A DNA stretch of 64,000 nt from Candidatus Omnitrophica bacterium UBA6210 (GCA_002421805.1 DISM01000003.1:62001-126000), one strand, 5' to 3'; shown: positions 21,483 to 31,149, counted from the stretch's first letter. Notes: generated by a model not told the origin, from the letters alone. Numbers and translations: made by a program.

Positions 21483-22415
21483 TTAGATGTGATCTCTGAA
21501 CCAGGCGATGGTGGCCGACAAACCTTCTTTAAGTCCAATCTTCGGCTCCCATTTCAGAACTTTCCTGGCCCGCGAGATATTAGGCTGTCGCTGCCTGGGA
21601 TCATCTTGCGGAAACGGTTCAAATATCAACCTGCTCTTGCTGCCTGTCATTTTTTTAACCGTCACGGCCATCTCTTTCAAGGTCATTTCCCTCGGATTGC
21701 CGATATTCACAGGCTGATGGAAAGCACTCTGGCTCAACCTGTAGATCCCGTCAATCAGATCCGAGACATAACAGAACGAGCGTGTCTGCGTCCCATCCCC
21801 ATAAATCGTGATGGGTTTGCCCATCAGCGCCTGAGAGATAAAATTAGGTATGGCGCGGCCGTCATTCGTCCTCATCCGGGGGCCGTAGGTATTGAAGATC
21901 CTGACGATCTTTGTGTCGAGGCCGTGGACCCTGCGATAGGCCATGGTCATGGCCTCGGCAAAACGCTTGGCCTCGTCATAAACGCTCCTGACGCCTATCG
22001 GATTAACGTTCCCCCAATAGTCTTCGGTCTGCGGATGGACCAGGGGGTCGCCGTAAACTTCCGAAGTCGAAGCCAGAAGGAAAGAAGCCTTTTTCACTCG
22101 CGCCAGTTCCAGGCAATGTTGCGTTCCTGAAGAACCGGCCAGCATCGTCTCTAGAGGATGCTCCTGGTAATCCACCGGGCTTGCCGGCGAAGCAAAATGA
22201 AGCACAAGGTCCACCGCGCCCGCGACACCAAAGGGCTTGCCGACGTCCTGTTTCATGAACACAAAGGATTTATGGCGCAGCAGGTGCACGATATTGCCTT
22301 TGTCGCCGGTCAGAAGATTATCGACGCACACCACGCGATAATTCTTGCGGAGGAACAATTCGCACAGATGCGACCCTAAAAAACCTGCGCCACCCGTGAT
22401 AACAACGGTCTTCAC
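21483..22415 (-). CDS. UDP-glucuronate decarboxylase (UDP-xylose synthase)
   Basis: An extended SDR enzyme (310 aa) that converts UDP-glucuronate to UDP-xylose through an NAD-bound keto intermediate. It shows GGAGFLGSHL (NAD binding), the STSEVYGDP segment, the YxxxK catalytic pair in YDEAK, RIFNTYGPRM, and the UXS hallmark DDPRQRQPNI near the C-terminus. It overlaps the UDP-glucose dehydrogenase gene by four bases, placing the two consecutive steps side by side. Confidence 0.92.
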   Translation of the reverse strand: MKTVVITGGAGFLGSHLCELFLRKNYRVVCVDNLLTGDKGNIVHLLRHKSFVFMKQDVGKPFGVAGAVDLVLHFASPASPVDYQEHPLETMLAGSSGTQHCLELARVKKASFLLASTSEVYGDPLVHPQTEDYWGNVNPIGVRSVYDEAKRFAEAMTMAYRRVHGLDTKIVRIFNTYGPRMRTNDGRAIPNFISQALMGKPITIYGDGTQTRSFCYVSDLIDGIYRLSQSAFHQPVNIGNPREMTLKEMAVTVKKMTGSKSRLIFEPFPQDDPRQRQPNISRARKVLKWEPKIGLKEGLSATIAWFRDHI

Positions 22416-23707
22416 GCACGCCTCCCGATGCAGACATAGGAAAACCCCATCGCCTTGACCATGGCCGGCTCAAAAGTGTTCCGGCCGTCGATAATGATGG
22501 GCTGTTTCAAAAGTTTCTTGATACGTTTCAAATCCATCTTTCTAATTTCATCCCACTCCGTCACGATGATCAGGCAATCGCTGCCGCGGGCCGCCTCATA
22601 GATATCCCGGCAAAACTTCACGTCTTTCAGAAGACCGCGGGCTTTCCCCGCTGCCTGAGGATCATAGGCACGGATCCTGGCACCAAGTTGCTGCAGCATG
22701 GCGATAATATCGACCGAAGGGGCAAAGCGCATATCGTCCGTATTCGGCTTAAAGGCCAGGCCGCCCACGGCGATCGTCTTGCCCTTGATGTTCCAGAGGC
22801 TGTTCTCGATCTTCCTGACGAAAAGTTCTTTTTGCGACTCATTGATCTTCTTGGTTTCCTTGAGCAGACTGAAATCATACCCGAGCTTCTGGGAAATACG
22901 GACAAACGCCTCCAAGTCTTTGGGCAGGCAAAATCCTCCAAAACCGATCCCGGCATCCAGAAAAGCCCTGCCGATACGGCCATCCAACCCCATGCCTTCA
23001 GCGACCCGCTCCACATCGGCCCCGGCGGCCTCGCAGACGCAGGCCACGGCGTTAATATAGGAGATCTTAAGCGCTAAAAATGAATTCGAAGCGTGTTTGA
23101 TGAGCTCGGCGGACTTGATGTCTGTCACGATCATGGGGGCCCGGATACCCGCGTAAAGCTGGCGCAGGATCTTCTCGGCCTTGGCAGACTCGACGCCGAT
23201 GACGATCCTGTCGGGATGCAGAAAATCACGGATGGCCTGCCCCTCGCGCAGGAACTCAGGATTGGATGCGACGTCAAAACCAACATTTTTGGCCTTGCTG
23301 ATCTCGATCGTCTGGCGAACACGGCAACCCGTATCCACCGGGACCGTCGACTTTTCGACGATCAGCCGGTAAGAATGCATGGACTTGGCGATCGAGCGTA
23401 CGACGCTCTCGATCCCCGTCAGGTCCGCCTCGCCGTTCTCTTTCGGAGGCGTGCCGATAGCAATGAAGATCACGTCGCTCTTTTTGACGCCATAGGCGAT
23501 CTGGCCGGAAAAAGCCAATCTGCCTTTGCGGACATGACGCCGCACCATCTCTTCCAGGCCGGGCTCATAGAACGGCACCTTAAGCTTATTTAGGGCCCTG
23601 ATCTTGGCCGCATCGTTATCGATACAGATGACATCATGCCCCAGCTCGGCAAAACACGCCCCTGTCACCAAACCGACATAACCCGTTCCTATAATAGCAA
23701 TTTTCAT
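22412..23707 (-). CDS. ugd: UDP-glucose 6-dehydrogenase
   Basis: This NAD-dependent enzyme (431 aa) oxidises UDP-glucose to UDP-glucuronate. The N-terminal Rossmann fold begins MKIAIIGTGYVGLVTGACF. STVPVDTG and the active-site segment GFGGFCLPKD (catalytic Cys) are present, and the C-terminal UDP-binding domain follows (GLAFKPNTDDMRFAPS). Start at 23705-23707 has GGAGG nine bases upstream. It lies 20 bp after lptD. Confidence 0.95.
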   Translation of the reverse strand: MKIAIIGTGYVGLVTGACFAELGHDVICIDNDAAKIRALNKLKVPFYEPGLEEMVRRHVRKGRLAFSGQIAYGVKKSDVIFIAIGTPPKENGEADLTGIESVVRSIAKSMHSYRLIVEKSTVPVDTGCRVRQTIEISKAKNVGFDVASNPEFLREGQAIRDFLHPDRIVIGVESAKAEKILRQLYAGIRAPMIVTDIKSAELIKHASNSFLALKISYINAVACVCEAAGADVERVAEGMGLDGRIGRAFLDAGIGFGGFCLPKDLEAFVRISQKLGYDFSLLKETKKINESQKELFVRKIENSLWNIKGKTIAVGGLAFKPNTDDMRFAPSVDIIAMLQQLGARIRAYDPQAAGKARGLLKDVKFCRDIYEAARGSDCLIIVTEWDEIRKMDLKRIKKLLKQPIIIDGRNTFEPAMVKAMGFSYVCIGRRA

Positions 23708-23727
23708 AAAAGTCGCCTCCCTGGAGG

Positions 23728-25806
23728 TCACTGACTGCTGCGGGGAGGACTGAATGATGCTTCCGCATTGATGCCGATGTCGGGGAATTCCTTGATTTTG
23801 AAAGCCAGCATGACGCTCACTCCTTCACTCTCACGCTGATTAATGATGATCTCCATCAACCAGCAGTGCATGTCCCGCGTCAGGCGGTATTCCTGTTCGA
23901 CAAGGTCCCCTGTCTTGAATTCAAAGCGTTCATAGACGCTGGCCGTCCAGAAGGGATTAAGAGGGCAATCCAGACCGATCGTCATCTGGCTACTTGCGCT
24001 ATGGGCATAGCGATAACCGACATGCGTCCTGAGCCTTCCGGAGGTATTCCAAAACTCGGCATCGATCGTATCAAAATGCTTGTTGACCGTATCGTAATCC
24101 CCATCTGAATCGATCTCAAACCACGACCAGGGTTTAAATTCCATCTCATATTTGAAGATCTGGAACCCCTTCCCCAGCGTATCATTGTCTTCGATGTTGT
24201 AATCCGACGACAACAAGAAGCGCAGCAAGTCCACATTCAGGCCGTTCCGCTTGGTCTGCAGCTTATTCTCAAGACCAAGGGTGACCTTGTTCATGCTGTC
24301 CAGGGCATCTATGGAATCCATCTGCTGGATCTTGGAAGCGCTGACCGAAGGGTCATGCTGATAGCGATACTGGATCGACGGCGTGATGACATGCCTGAGC
24401 TGATGGATATCCATCTTCATAAAATTCGATTCGACGTCATAGATCTTGAACAGCTTCGTGCTCATGTCCATGCCGGTGAAAAACATGTTTCGCATCAGGC
24501 TTTCCTGGCCATTGACGCCGCGGCTGTAATAAGTGTTTTGTTCTCCGACGTAAGGACTGAACTCCAGGCCTGCCCAACGGAACAGATAACTCATCTGATT
24601 GGTCGTATCCGTGCGCATCGTCTCGGTGTTCTGGTTGGAATTGGCCGTCGTATTCGACAGGAAAGCAGAAGAGGTCGTATTCTTGAAATAAAAACGGGAG
24701 TCGCCGATCCGTTGGTTGATCGTTTCCAGCTTGAGCTCGGGGATCTTCTGCAGGACGCTTTCAAATGCGTTAACGCGGGGCTGCCCCAAAAAACTCAACG
24801 TGGCGCTGGGAAAAACGTGGGAATAGAGGAAAAAACTGGAAGGCTGCATGTCTGTTTCGTATTCCCGGTAAAAATAATCCTTGCGGAAATTCGCGTCGGA
24901 CGACCGAAAGTATGAGAAGATCGCCTGGTCGACATCCGTCATCTGCCACTTGTGTTGGACTTCGATACGGGAACGTTCCTGGGTCCGCCGCTCGTTCTCC
25001 GGGATGTCTTTATTGGTGTCCTTCTCGTCAATGCGGTAGTATTTGGCATTGCCTACGCCGAACAGCTTGGTATCATAATTCAGGTCGATACCTTCCGCCC
25101 ACCCCTTTTTCTGATACCAATCAAAATGCAGCACCCCTCTGGCATTCTCATTCAGATAATATCTCCAGGAGCCGAAAAGCTCCATCCCGTAATTCTTCCT
25201 GTGGCCCGGCGTGATCATGAATCGAGGCCGTTTATCGGTCAGGCGATGCGAGTAAGAAGGCACATACATGACGGGAATGCCCAGGATAGAGATCTTGGTG
25301 CCCTTGGCGCGCAGGATCTTGCCGGGTTCTGTCGTCACCTCTTTGCAGGTCAAGGCATAATGCGGATGCGGCAGATCGCAGGTGCTCACAACGCTGTCCT
25401 TGAGGACGATCTCTTCCTGTCCCAGCTTCTCCATGACCGCCGCGCTTCCGTAATACGGGCTCATCCGTATGCGCGGATTGATAAGGGTCCCGGTCCTGTC
25501 GCCGAAATCAAAGATGACCATATCCCCCTCCGCCTCTTCTTTCTCGCGCCTGAAGACCACGTTGCCGTCGGCGATGACAAGCTTCTCGTCAAAAAAGACC
25601 CTCACCTTATCGGCGGTGATCCGCATATCCTGGCCGATGATCTCCACATTGCCCTCGGCGACGATCTCCCGGCCCTCCGAGAAGAACTCGACGACATCGC
25701 CGTTAACCGTAAGGGGTTGCTTGCCTACCGCTGCACCCCCGGAAGGAACACAGCAAAAAAAGGCCAAGAGAAACAAACCTGCGACCGAAAGACGTGTGCA
25801 ATTCAT
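23728..25806 (-). CDS. lptD: LPS-assembly protein LptD
   Basis: LptD (692 aa) is the outer-membrane barrel that inserts lipopolysaccharide into the outer leaflet. A signal peptide (about residues 1-25), an OstA/LptA-like jellyroll (about 30-120; LTVNGDVVEFFSEGREIVAEGNVEI) and a long beta-rich barrel domain are visible, including the VPSYSHRLTDKRPRFMITPG region. It shows that the organism has an LPS-type outer membrane. It is coupled by ATGA overlap to the ROK kinase gene upstream. Confidence 0.9.
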   Translation of the reverse strand: MNCTRLSVAGLFLLAFFCCVPSGGAAVGKQPLTVNGDVVEFFSEGREIVAEGNVEIIGQDMRITADKVRVFFDEKLVIADGNVVFRREKEEAEGDMVIFDFGDRTGTLINPRIRMSPYYGSAAVMEKLGQEEIVLKDSVVSTCDLPHPHYALTCKEVTTEPGKILRAKGTKISILGIPVMYVPSYSHRLTDKRPRFMITPGHRKNYGMELFGSWRYYLNENARGVLHFDWYQKKGWAEGIDLNYDTKLFGVGNAKYYRIDEKDTNKDIPENERRTQERSRIEVQHKWQMTDVDQAIFSYFRSSDANFRKDYFYREYETDMQPSSFFLYSHVFPSATLSFLGQPRVNAFESVLQKIPELKLETINQRIGDSRFYFKNTTSSAFLSNTTANSNQNTETMRTDTTNQMSYLFRWAGLEFSPYVGEQNTYYSRGVNGQESLMRNMFFTGMDMSTKLFKIYDVESNFMKMDIHQLRHVITPSIQYRYQHDPSVSASKIQQMDSIDALDSMNKVTLGLENKLQTKRNGLNVDLLRFLLSSDYNIEDNDTLGKGFQIFKYEMEFKPWSWFEIDSDGDYDTVNKHFDTIDAEFWNTSGRLRTHVGYRYAHSASSQMTIGLDCPLNPFWTASVYERFEFKTGDLVEQEYRLTRDMHCWLMEIIINQRESEGVSVMLAFKIKEFPDIGINAEASFSPPRSSQ

Positions 25807-26732
25807 CTTGTATCCAGCTTTTCCTTTGCCAGCAGGGCCGCCCCCAGGAAACCCGCATCGTTCCCAAGCGCCGCCCTGACGATCCTGATCTTATTTTTGA
25901 GATGCCGCATCGCATGCCGCCTGACACGGGTCCTCAAAGGGACCAAAAGAGCATTACCGGCCTGGGCCACCCCGCCGCCGATGACGACCACCTGCGGCCC
26001 CAGAACATTGACGATCCCGGCAATGCTCAAGGCCAGGCAAACCGCCACCTCCTGCCAGACTTTTTTGGCCTTTGCATGGCCGCGCCTGGCCAGTCGGCTG
26101 ACCTCTTCAAGGGCGATGGCCTTTCCAAATATCTGGCGCGCGCGCCTGGCGATGGCCTGGTTCCCGACATATCTCTCCAGGCAGCCGATGCCTCCGCATT
26201 CGCAAACAGGACCTGAAGCATAAAGAGGCATATGCCCTACCTCGCCGCCGAGAAAAAACGGGCCGCGATAAATACCATTGTCCAAGATCAGCGCCCCGCC
26301 GACCCCTGTCCCAAGGGTCAGGCACAAGGCAAAACGGGCACCCTTGGCGGCGCCAAGTCTCGATTCGGCAAGGGCCATACAATTGGCATCATTATCAACA
26401 TAGACAGGAAAAGGAAGGTATTTCTCAAGAAAGCCGGCGAGATGAAAATGGTTCCAACCCCTGATATTGGTGAGGCTCAAAATGACGCCCCGCTCTGAAT
26501 CGATCGGACCCGGCAAACCGATACCCATGGCAGAGATCTCCCCAAAAGGGATACGCGCCAGGGCAGCCAGACGTAGAGACATATTACGCAGCGTATCGGC
26601 GAAATATCGCTTGTTGCTGAAGCCTCGGGAAGATACCTGCGCCTTAGAAAGGACTCTCCCTTTATGGTCTAGCAGAGCGGCCTTGGTAAAGGTTCCGCCG
26701 ACATCAACACCGATATAGCATTCTTTCTTCAT
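25803..26732 (-). CDS. ROK-family sugar kinase (glucokinase-like)
   Basis: ROK kinases phosphorylate glucose or related sugars with ATP. IGVDVGGTFTKAALLD (phosphate-1), the GIGLPGPID segment, DNDANCMALAE, LTLGTGVGG and the zinc motif CECGGIGCLERY are all present. Length (309 aa) is typical for glucokinase/NAGK-type members. No N-terminal HTH is present, so it is an enzyme, not a repressor. The start is chosen at MKKECYIGVDVGG; an in-frame ATG 13 codons upstream is possible. It opens the envelope-glycan operon, so glucose activation for UDP-glucose is plausible. Confidence 0.88.
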   Translation of the reverse strand: MKKECYIGVDVGGTFTKAALLDHKGRVLSKAQVSSRGFSNKRYFADTLRNMSLRLAALARIPFGEISAMGIGLPGPIDSERGVILSLTNIRGWNHFHLAGFLEKYLPFPVYVDNDANCMALAESRLGAAKGARFALCLTLGTGVGGALILDNGIYRGPFFLGGEVGHMPLYASGPVCECGGIGCLERYVGNQAIARRARQIFGKAIALEEVSRLARRGHAKAKKVWQEVAVCLALSIAGIVNVLGPQVVVIGGGVAQAGNALLVPLRTRVRRHAMRHLKNKIRIVRAALGNDAGFLGAALLAKEKLDTR

Positions 26733-26805
26733 GAAACCGCAATCATTTATGTGACGAATTGGCACCGACATCCATCCACATCTTAAGCCAAGTCAATAAA
26801 GTGTT

Positions 26806-26834
26806 ATTTTATCTTAAGTTATGGAAAGTTGCAA
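26806..26834 (-). promoter_or_regulatory. Putative promoter of the ROK-lptD-ugd operon
   Basis: On the minus strand TTGCAA (26829-26834) and TAAAAT (26806-26811) are separated by 17 bp, about 75 bases before the ROK start. The -35 is imperfect. The 167-bp gap between the CPBP and ROK genes holds no other convincing feature. Confidence 0.4.
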
Positions 26835-26899
26835 GGAACTTAAAAAAATCGTTTTTGATGGCGCCGAGGGGCTTCACACAGGCCTTAACGGCCCAAATA

Positions 26900-27670
26900 T
26901 CAGAGCCCTAAAAGGAATAAAACGAGCACAAACAGGTTATTGAACATGTGGAAGCTTAGAGGGGCGACCAGAGATCCCGTCTTTTCATACAAATAGGCCA
27001 AAGACAGCCCCACGAGAAAAACGTAAAAAAACAGGAAGAAATAGCCGTGCATGAGCGCAAAAACAAAACTGCTGATCAAGACGGCGGAAAGCACGTTCAT
27101 GCGGCGGCGCACGGCCCGATACAAGCACCCCCTGAAAAAAAGCTCTTCCAGGAAAGGCCCAAGCAGAAAAACAAGCACAAACCCGGACAACCCCACCTGG
27201 CCCTTGCGCGTCGCGGCGTTCTCGATCTCCGAGGCCTGGAAAAATGCGTTCACAGATTCATGGGCGTGGGAACTAAAAATGATATCCCACACCTTTGCCG
27301 CCAGGTCCACCAGGATGATTGCGGACAAAATAACAAGAATAAATCTCAGGTAACTGCGCAGCCCCAGGGAAATATCCCGGCCGACATTCTCCCTCCTTAC
27401 GAAATAGACAAACGGATTGATGCGATATTTGTCGAAGATTTTGACCTTCATCGCTGCCAACAAGCCACTGTAAAAAAGGACTACCGTAAGAAAGTCGGAG
27501 GCGTGGCGGACGAAATGCATGTAGAAGCCCGGGGCCTGGCGGGAAAACCCGAAGACGAAGGCAAACAGAAAATAGAACACTGTCGCCCAAAAACTAAAAA
27601 CAAAAAAGAGCACCAGGGCGTAAACAAAAACGATGAAAACATCCTTGATGCCCCACGGACATTCATGCAT
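26900..27670 (-). CDS. CPBP-family intramembrane metalloprotease
   Basis: A ~256-aa multi-span membrane protein of the CAAX/Abi (CPBP) family. The motif order is intact: EELFFRG (EExxxR), the HGYFFLFF helix and HMFNN near the C-terminus. About seven to eight hydrophobic segments can be drawn. Members process prenylated or other membrane-bound substrates; the target here is unknown. The start at 27668-27670 is supported by GGAGG nine bases upstream. It lies 92 bp after the diguanylate cyclase gene. Confidence 0.85.
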   Translation of the reverse strand: MHECPWGIKDVFIVFVYALVLFFVFSFWATVFYFLFAFVFGFSRQAPGFYMHFVRHASDFLTVVLFYSGLLAAMKVKIFDKYRINPFVYFVRRENVGRDISLGLRSYLRFILVILSAIILVDLAAKVWDIIFSSHAHESVNAFFQASEIENAATRKGQVGLSGFVLVFLLGPFLEELFFRGCLYRAVRRRMNVLSAVLISSFVFALMHGYFFLFFYVFLVGLSLAYLYEKTGSLVAPLSFHMFNNLFVLVLFLLGL

Positions 27671-27762
27671 TCCGTAAAACCTCCGGCCCGCGAGGCTTCC
27701 CTGCAAAGAAGGATCTACAGGCCACGGCACCGTCTATTCTCATCAAAGCATCGCAAGAAGAC

Positions 27763-28785
27763 CTAAAGGGATTCATGGAAGGCCCCGAAGACATAGACGC
27801 GGTCCTTCCCCAGCTTCTTGGCTTGATAAAGGGCCCAATCCGCCTTACCGATAAGGTCTTCCACCTTCGCGGCATCCTGGGGAAATGCCGCCAGGCCTAT
27901 GGAAACCGTCACCTTCAGATGCTCGTCATAGGCGTGAATGACGGACTCGGCGATGCTGCGACGGATACGTTCGGCGATCAAAAGGGCGCTCTCTTTATTC
28001 GTCCGGGGAGCAAAAACCATGAACTCCTCCCCGCCGAAACGCGCAAGCATATCGATCTCGCGGACGTTATCCCTGATGTGCCGGCTGATCTCCGTCAAGA
28101 CCATGTCGCCCACGATGTGGCCGTAACGATCGTTGCATTCCTTGAAATTATCGGCATCCACCATGAAAAACGACAAGGGCATCCCTTGCGCTTCGGAACG
28201 TTTCATCTCCTCCGCCAGGCGTTCCATAGCGTAGCGCCGCGTAAAAAGCCCGGTCAGGCTATCGGTGATCGCCAACTCCTGCGTCATCCGGTAAAGCTTG
28301 GACCGTTTAAGCCCGAGGGCAAAATGCCTGGCAAGGATTCCCAAGTAAGGCCTATCGTCGCCGCAAACCCCTTTGACATAGAGATGGCCAAAATGAGTAT
28401 CGGAAACAGCCAGGGGCTCAAGGAAGTCTTGCGTCCGGTCGGAAGACGAAACAACGTCTTTCTCGTCCTTCAAAAGCAAACACTCCTCATAATCGATCAG
28501 CTTCTTAAGGTCTTCCTTAAAACGTTCGAACAGCTTCGTTTCATCCAGCGTCGCGCAGATATCGCGCGCCGCCTCATACATCCTCAGCGTCCGCGAAAGG
28601 ACCGCATTCAAAGAAACAATCTCTCGTTCCATTTCCTTCTTGGAAGTCAGCGTCTGCTGAAGGGAAGCCGCCAGGGACGCAAGGTCGGATTCCCTCTCGG
28701 AACCCTCGTCGGAAAGCAGCCGCACCAGACACATCCATGCAGCAACGGCTAAAACCAGGAAAACAGGAATGGCTAAGAAGGGCAT
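27763..28785 (-). CDS. Membrane-anchored diguanylate cyclase (GAF-like + GGDEF)
   Basis: One N-terminal membrane helix (about residues 3-22), a coiled coil, a GAF-like sensor region (about 70-160) and a C-terminal GGDEF domain. The active site is intact as GGEEF (251-255), and the RxxD inhibitory site is REID (242-245), exactly five residues before it. The enzyme should make cyclic di-GMP from two GTP and be product-inhibited. It overlaps the upstream GGDEF gene by 13 bases. Confidence 0.88.
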   Translation of the reverse strand: MPFLAIPVFLVLAVAAWMCLVRLLSDEGSERESDLASLAASLQQTLTSKKEMEREIVSLNAVLSRTLRMYEAARDICATLDETKLFERFKEDLKKLIDYEECLLLKDEKDVVSSSDRTQDFLEPLAVSDTHFGHLYVKGVCGDDRPYLGILARHFALGLKRSKLYRMTQELAITDSLTGLFTRRYAMERLAEEMKRSEAQGMPLSFFMVDADNFKECNDRYGHIVGDMVLTEISRHIRDNVREIDMLARFGGEEFMVFAPRTNKESALLIAERIRRSIAESVIHAYDEHLKVTVSIGLAAFPQDAAKVEDLIGKADWALYQAKKLGKDRVYVFGAFHESL

Positions 28786-30053
28786 ACCTTGTCCCTCCCT
28801 GATCGTTTGGCCTCCAACAGGGCTTCGTCGGCAGCCTGGATGAGCTCTTTTTCCTCCGCAGCGTCATCCGGGAAAGCCGCGACGCCCAAAGAAACATGGA
28901 CGGTGATCTTCTCGCGCCGCAGGCTGACATCCTTATCGGACAAGGAGCGCCGGAAGCTTTCGGCCAGCCGGACAGCCTCTTTTTTTTGAACGCCCGGAAG
29001 GATCGCGCCGAATTCTTCGCCGCCGTAACGGAACACGAGCTGACCCGGGACCTCAAAAGAAGTTTTGAGCCACTGGGCGACCTTTTTCAACACGGCATCG
29101 CCTGCCATATGCCCGTACGTATCGTTGATGGCCTTGAAATGGTCAATATCGAGCATAAGAAAGGAAATGCAGGAATTCTCGCGGCGGGCCCGCAGAAATT
29201 CCTCTCTGAGCCTGTCCATGGCATAGCGCCTCAGATAAATACCCGTCAGGCCGTCCGTGATGGAGAGCGCCTGCATCTGGCCGAAATAGACGGCATTTTC
29301 AATGGCGAGTTTTGCGATATCCCCGATAACGGCAAGCAATCGCAGGTCATCGGAAGAATATTCGCGCTCCGCCCTGGCATCGATCCTCAAGATCCCCAGC
29401 GTCCGCGATTCCGTTTCCAGGGGGACGGCCATCAAAGACTCGACCGGACGCCTCACCTCCGCCTTGATACGTTCCGGATCGAAACGAAAATCGTTAGACG
29501 CCGATTCGACCAACAGGGGCTGATTATGCCGCAGGACCCACGTATCGAAAAGGTCGCCCGTCTTCTCCCGGATGCGGATCGAGGCGTCCTCCCGTTTCAA
29601 GACTTTCAATCCCAGCCGGTGGGTCGCGGGATTGACCAGATACAAAAGGACATTGCCTCGCGCCTCAAAAAGCTCAAAAAGTTCATCGGCAACGATCTCG
29701 CAGATACGGTCCAAGGAAAGTTCATTGTTGAGGTTCTGGGTAAACTTCTCGAGGCGTTCGTAGCTCTTTATCTTTTTCTCAAGCGAAACCCGAAGGTCAC
29801 CCAGGCGCGCAATCTCCTGCTCGGTGATGTTAAACGTCTCGAGGACCTCTTCTTTTTTCAGGCCCAAGCGCGTCAAGACGGAACGGCTGGACTGGAACCG
29901 CAGAAGAAGGACAAGAAACAAAAGGCAGTAGGCAAGGATGATCCAGAAAAAAAACCGGGCGAAGAAGATCAGAAAAATAAAAAAGGTCAGACCGAGAGCG
30001 GCGAGGAGGGAAAAAAACGCCAGGATACAGAAAGTTCTTGCAGGTTTATACAA
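28773..30053 (-). CDS. Membrane diguanylate cyclase (GAF + GGDEF), no I-site
   Basis: Two close N-terminal membrane helices (about residues 8-52), a coiled coil, a full GAF domain (about 110-255) and a GGDEF domain with GGEEF at 344-348. The position of the RxxD inhibitory site (335-338) reads VPGQ, so product inhibition by cyclic di-GMP is not expected. It overlaps the ABC ATPase gene by 8 bases and its downstream GGDEF neighbour by 13. Confidence 0.88.
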   Translation of the reverse strand: MYKPARTFCILAFFSLLAALGLTFFIFLIFFARFFFWIILAYCLLFLVLLLRFQSSRSVLTRLGLKKEEVLETFNITEQEIARLGDLRVSLEKKIKSYERLEKFTQNLNNELSLDRICEIVADELFELFEARGNVLLYLVNPATHRLGLKVLKREDASIRIREKTGDLFDTWVLRHNQPLLVESASNDFRFDPERIKAEVRRPVESLMAVPLETESRTLGILRIDARAEREYSSDDLRLLAVIGDIAKLAIENAVYFGQMQALSITDGLTGIYLRRYAMDRLREEFLRARRENSCISFLMLDIDHFKAINDTYGHMAGDAVLKKVAQWLKTSFEVPGQLVFRYGGEEFGAILPGVQKKEAVRLAESFRRSLSDKDVSLRREKITVHVSLGVAAFPDDAAEEKELIQAADEALLEAKRSGRDKVCPS

Positions 30054-31149
30054 TGGTCTTTTCGGTGTCTGCGTTAAAGAAATGGACCTTGCTCATATCG
30101 AAAACAAGGTCCATGTCTGCATTGACCGCAGGCCTGTCATGGGCACCGACGCGAGCGATGAAATTATGCTTGCCCGTGTTCAGGTAGAGATAGACTTCGG
30201 AGCCCATGGGCTCGACGACCTCGCAGGTGACGCGCACAACGTTCTCTGCGGGGGCTTCGGACACAAAAAGCTTATCATAGATGTCTTCGGCGCGGATGCC
30301 GAAAACGACATCGCGTCCGACGTAAGGCGCAAGGACCGGCTCCATTTCCTTAAGGATCCGCACGCGCAGGTTTCCTTCGTCAAAATAGAAACGCCCTTCC
30401 GATTTGACCACCCTGCCTGTCAGGAAGTTCATGGGAGGCGAACCGATAAAGCTTGCCACAAATTTATTGACGGGTTTGTCGTAGATCGTGATCGGGTCGG
30501 CGATCTGCTGGACCACCCCGTCCTTCATGACCGCGATCCTGTCGCCCATCGTCATGGCCTCTGTCTGGTCATGCGTCACATAGATCATGGTCGTCTGCAG
30601 GCGGATATGCAGCTTATGGATCTCCGTGCGCATCTGCACGCGCAGCTTGGCGTCAAGGTTGCTCAAGGGCTCGTCGAAAAGAAAAACGGTGGGTTTGCGC
30701 ACGATGGCCCGGCCGACGGCCACGCGCTGACGCTCGCCGCCGGAAAGCTCTCTGGGCTTGCGCTCCAGGTAATGCTTGATCCCGAGGATGTCCGCCGCTT
30801 CGTTCACGCGGCGCATGATCTCCGACTTCGGGTATTTTCTCAGCATGAGCCCGAACGCCATGTTCTCAAAAACGGTCATATGGGGATAAAGGGCGTAATT
30901 CTGAAAGACCATGGCGATGTCGCGGTCTTTGGCGGGAATATCATTGACCAGCCGATCGGCAATATAAATCTGGCCTTCTGTCACTTCCTCCAGGCCCGCG
31001 ATCATACGCAGGGTCGTAGACTTTCCACAACCGGACGGGCCCACCAGGACCAGAAACTCTTTGTTCTCGATCCCCAGGGTGACACGGTCGACGGCGCGGG
31101 CGCCTCCGCCATAGACCTTGCTGACATTGCGCAAACTGACTTGAGCCAT
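30046..31149 (-). CDS. ABC transporter ATPase, MsmK/UgpC/MalK type
   Basis: A 367-aa ATPase that energises carbohydrate importers. Walker A GPSGCGKST, Q-loop VFQNYALYPHMTV, signature LSGGERQRVAVGRA, Walker B VFLFDEPLSNLD and the H-loop THDQTEAMT are intact. A C-terminal TOBE/OB regulatory region (about 240-360) is typical of MsmK-like ATPases shared by several permeases. No permease or binding protein is nearby, which fits a shared, genetically orphan ATPase. The start is MAQVSLRNVSK; six further codons upstream are open. Confidence 0.9.
   Translation of the reverse strand: MAQVSLRNVSKVYGGGARAVDRVTLGIENKEFLVLVGPSGCGKSTTLRMIAGLEEVTEGQIYIADRLVNDIPAKDRDIAMVFQNYALYPHMTVFENMAFGLMLRKYPKSEIMRRVNEAADILGIKHYLERKPRELSGGERQRVAVGRAIVRKPTVFLFDEPLSNLDAKLRVQMRTEIHKLHIRLQTTMIYVTHDQTEAMTMGDRIAVMKDGVVQQIADPITIYDKPVNKFVASFIGSPPMNFLTGRVVKSEGRFYFDEGNLRVRILKEMEPVLAPYVGRDVVFGIRAEDIYDKLFVSEAPAENVVRVTCEVVEPMGSEVYLYLNTGKHNFIARVGAHDRPAVNADMDLVFDMSKVHFFNADTEKTIV

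Noticed and set aside
26845..26899. Possible terminator after the CPBP gene (GGCC arms and a T-run)
   Set aside because: The T-run is not adjacent to a stable stem; pairing is too weak to call.
26821..26943. A 40-codon plus-strand frame beside the CPBP gene
   Set aside because: It has no ribosome binding site or recognisable family, overlaps the end of the CPBP gene and contains the reverse of the predicted ROK promoter.
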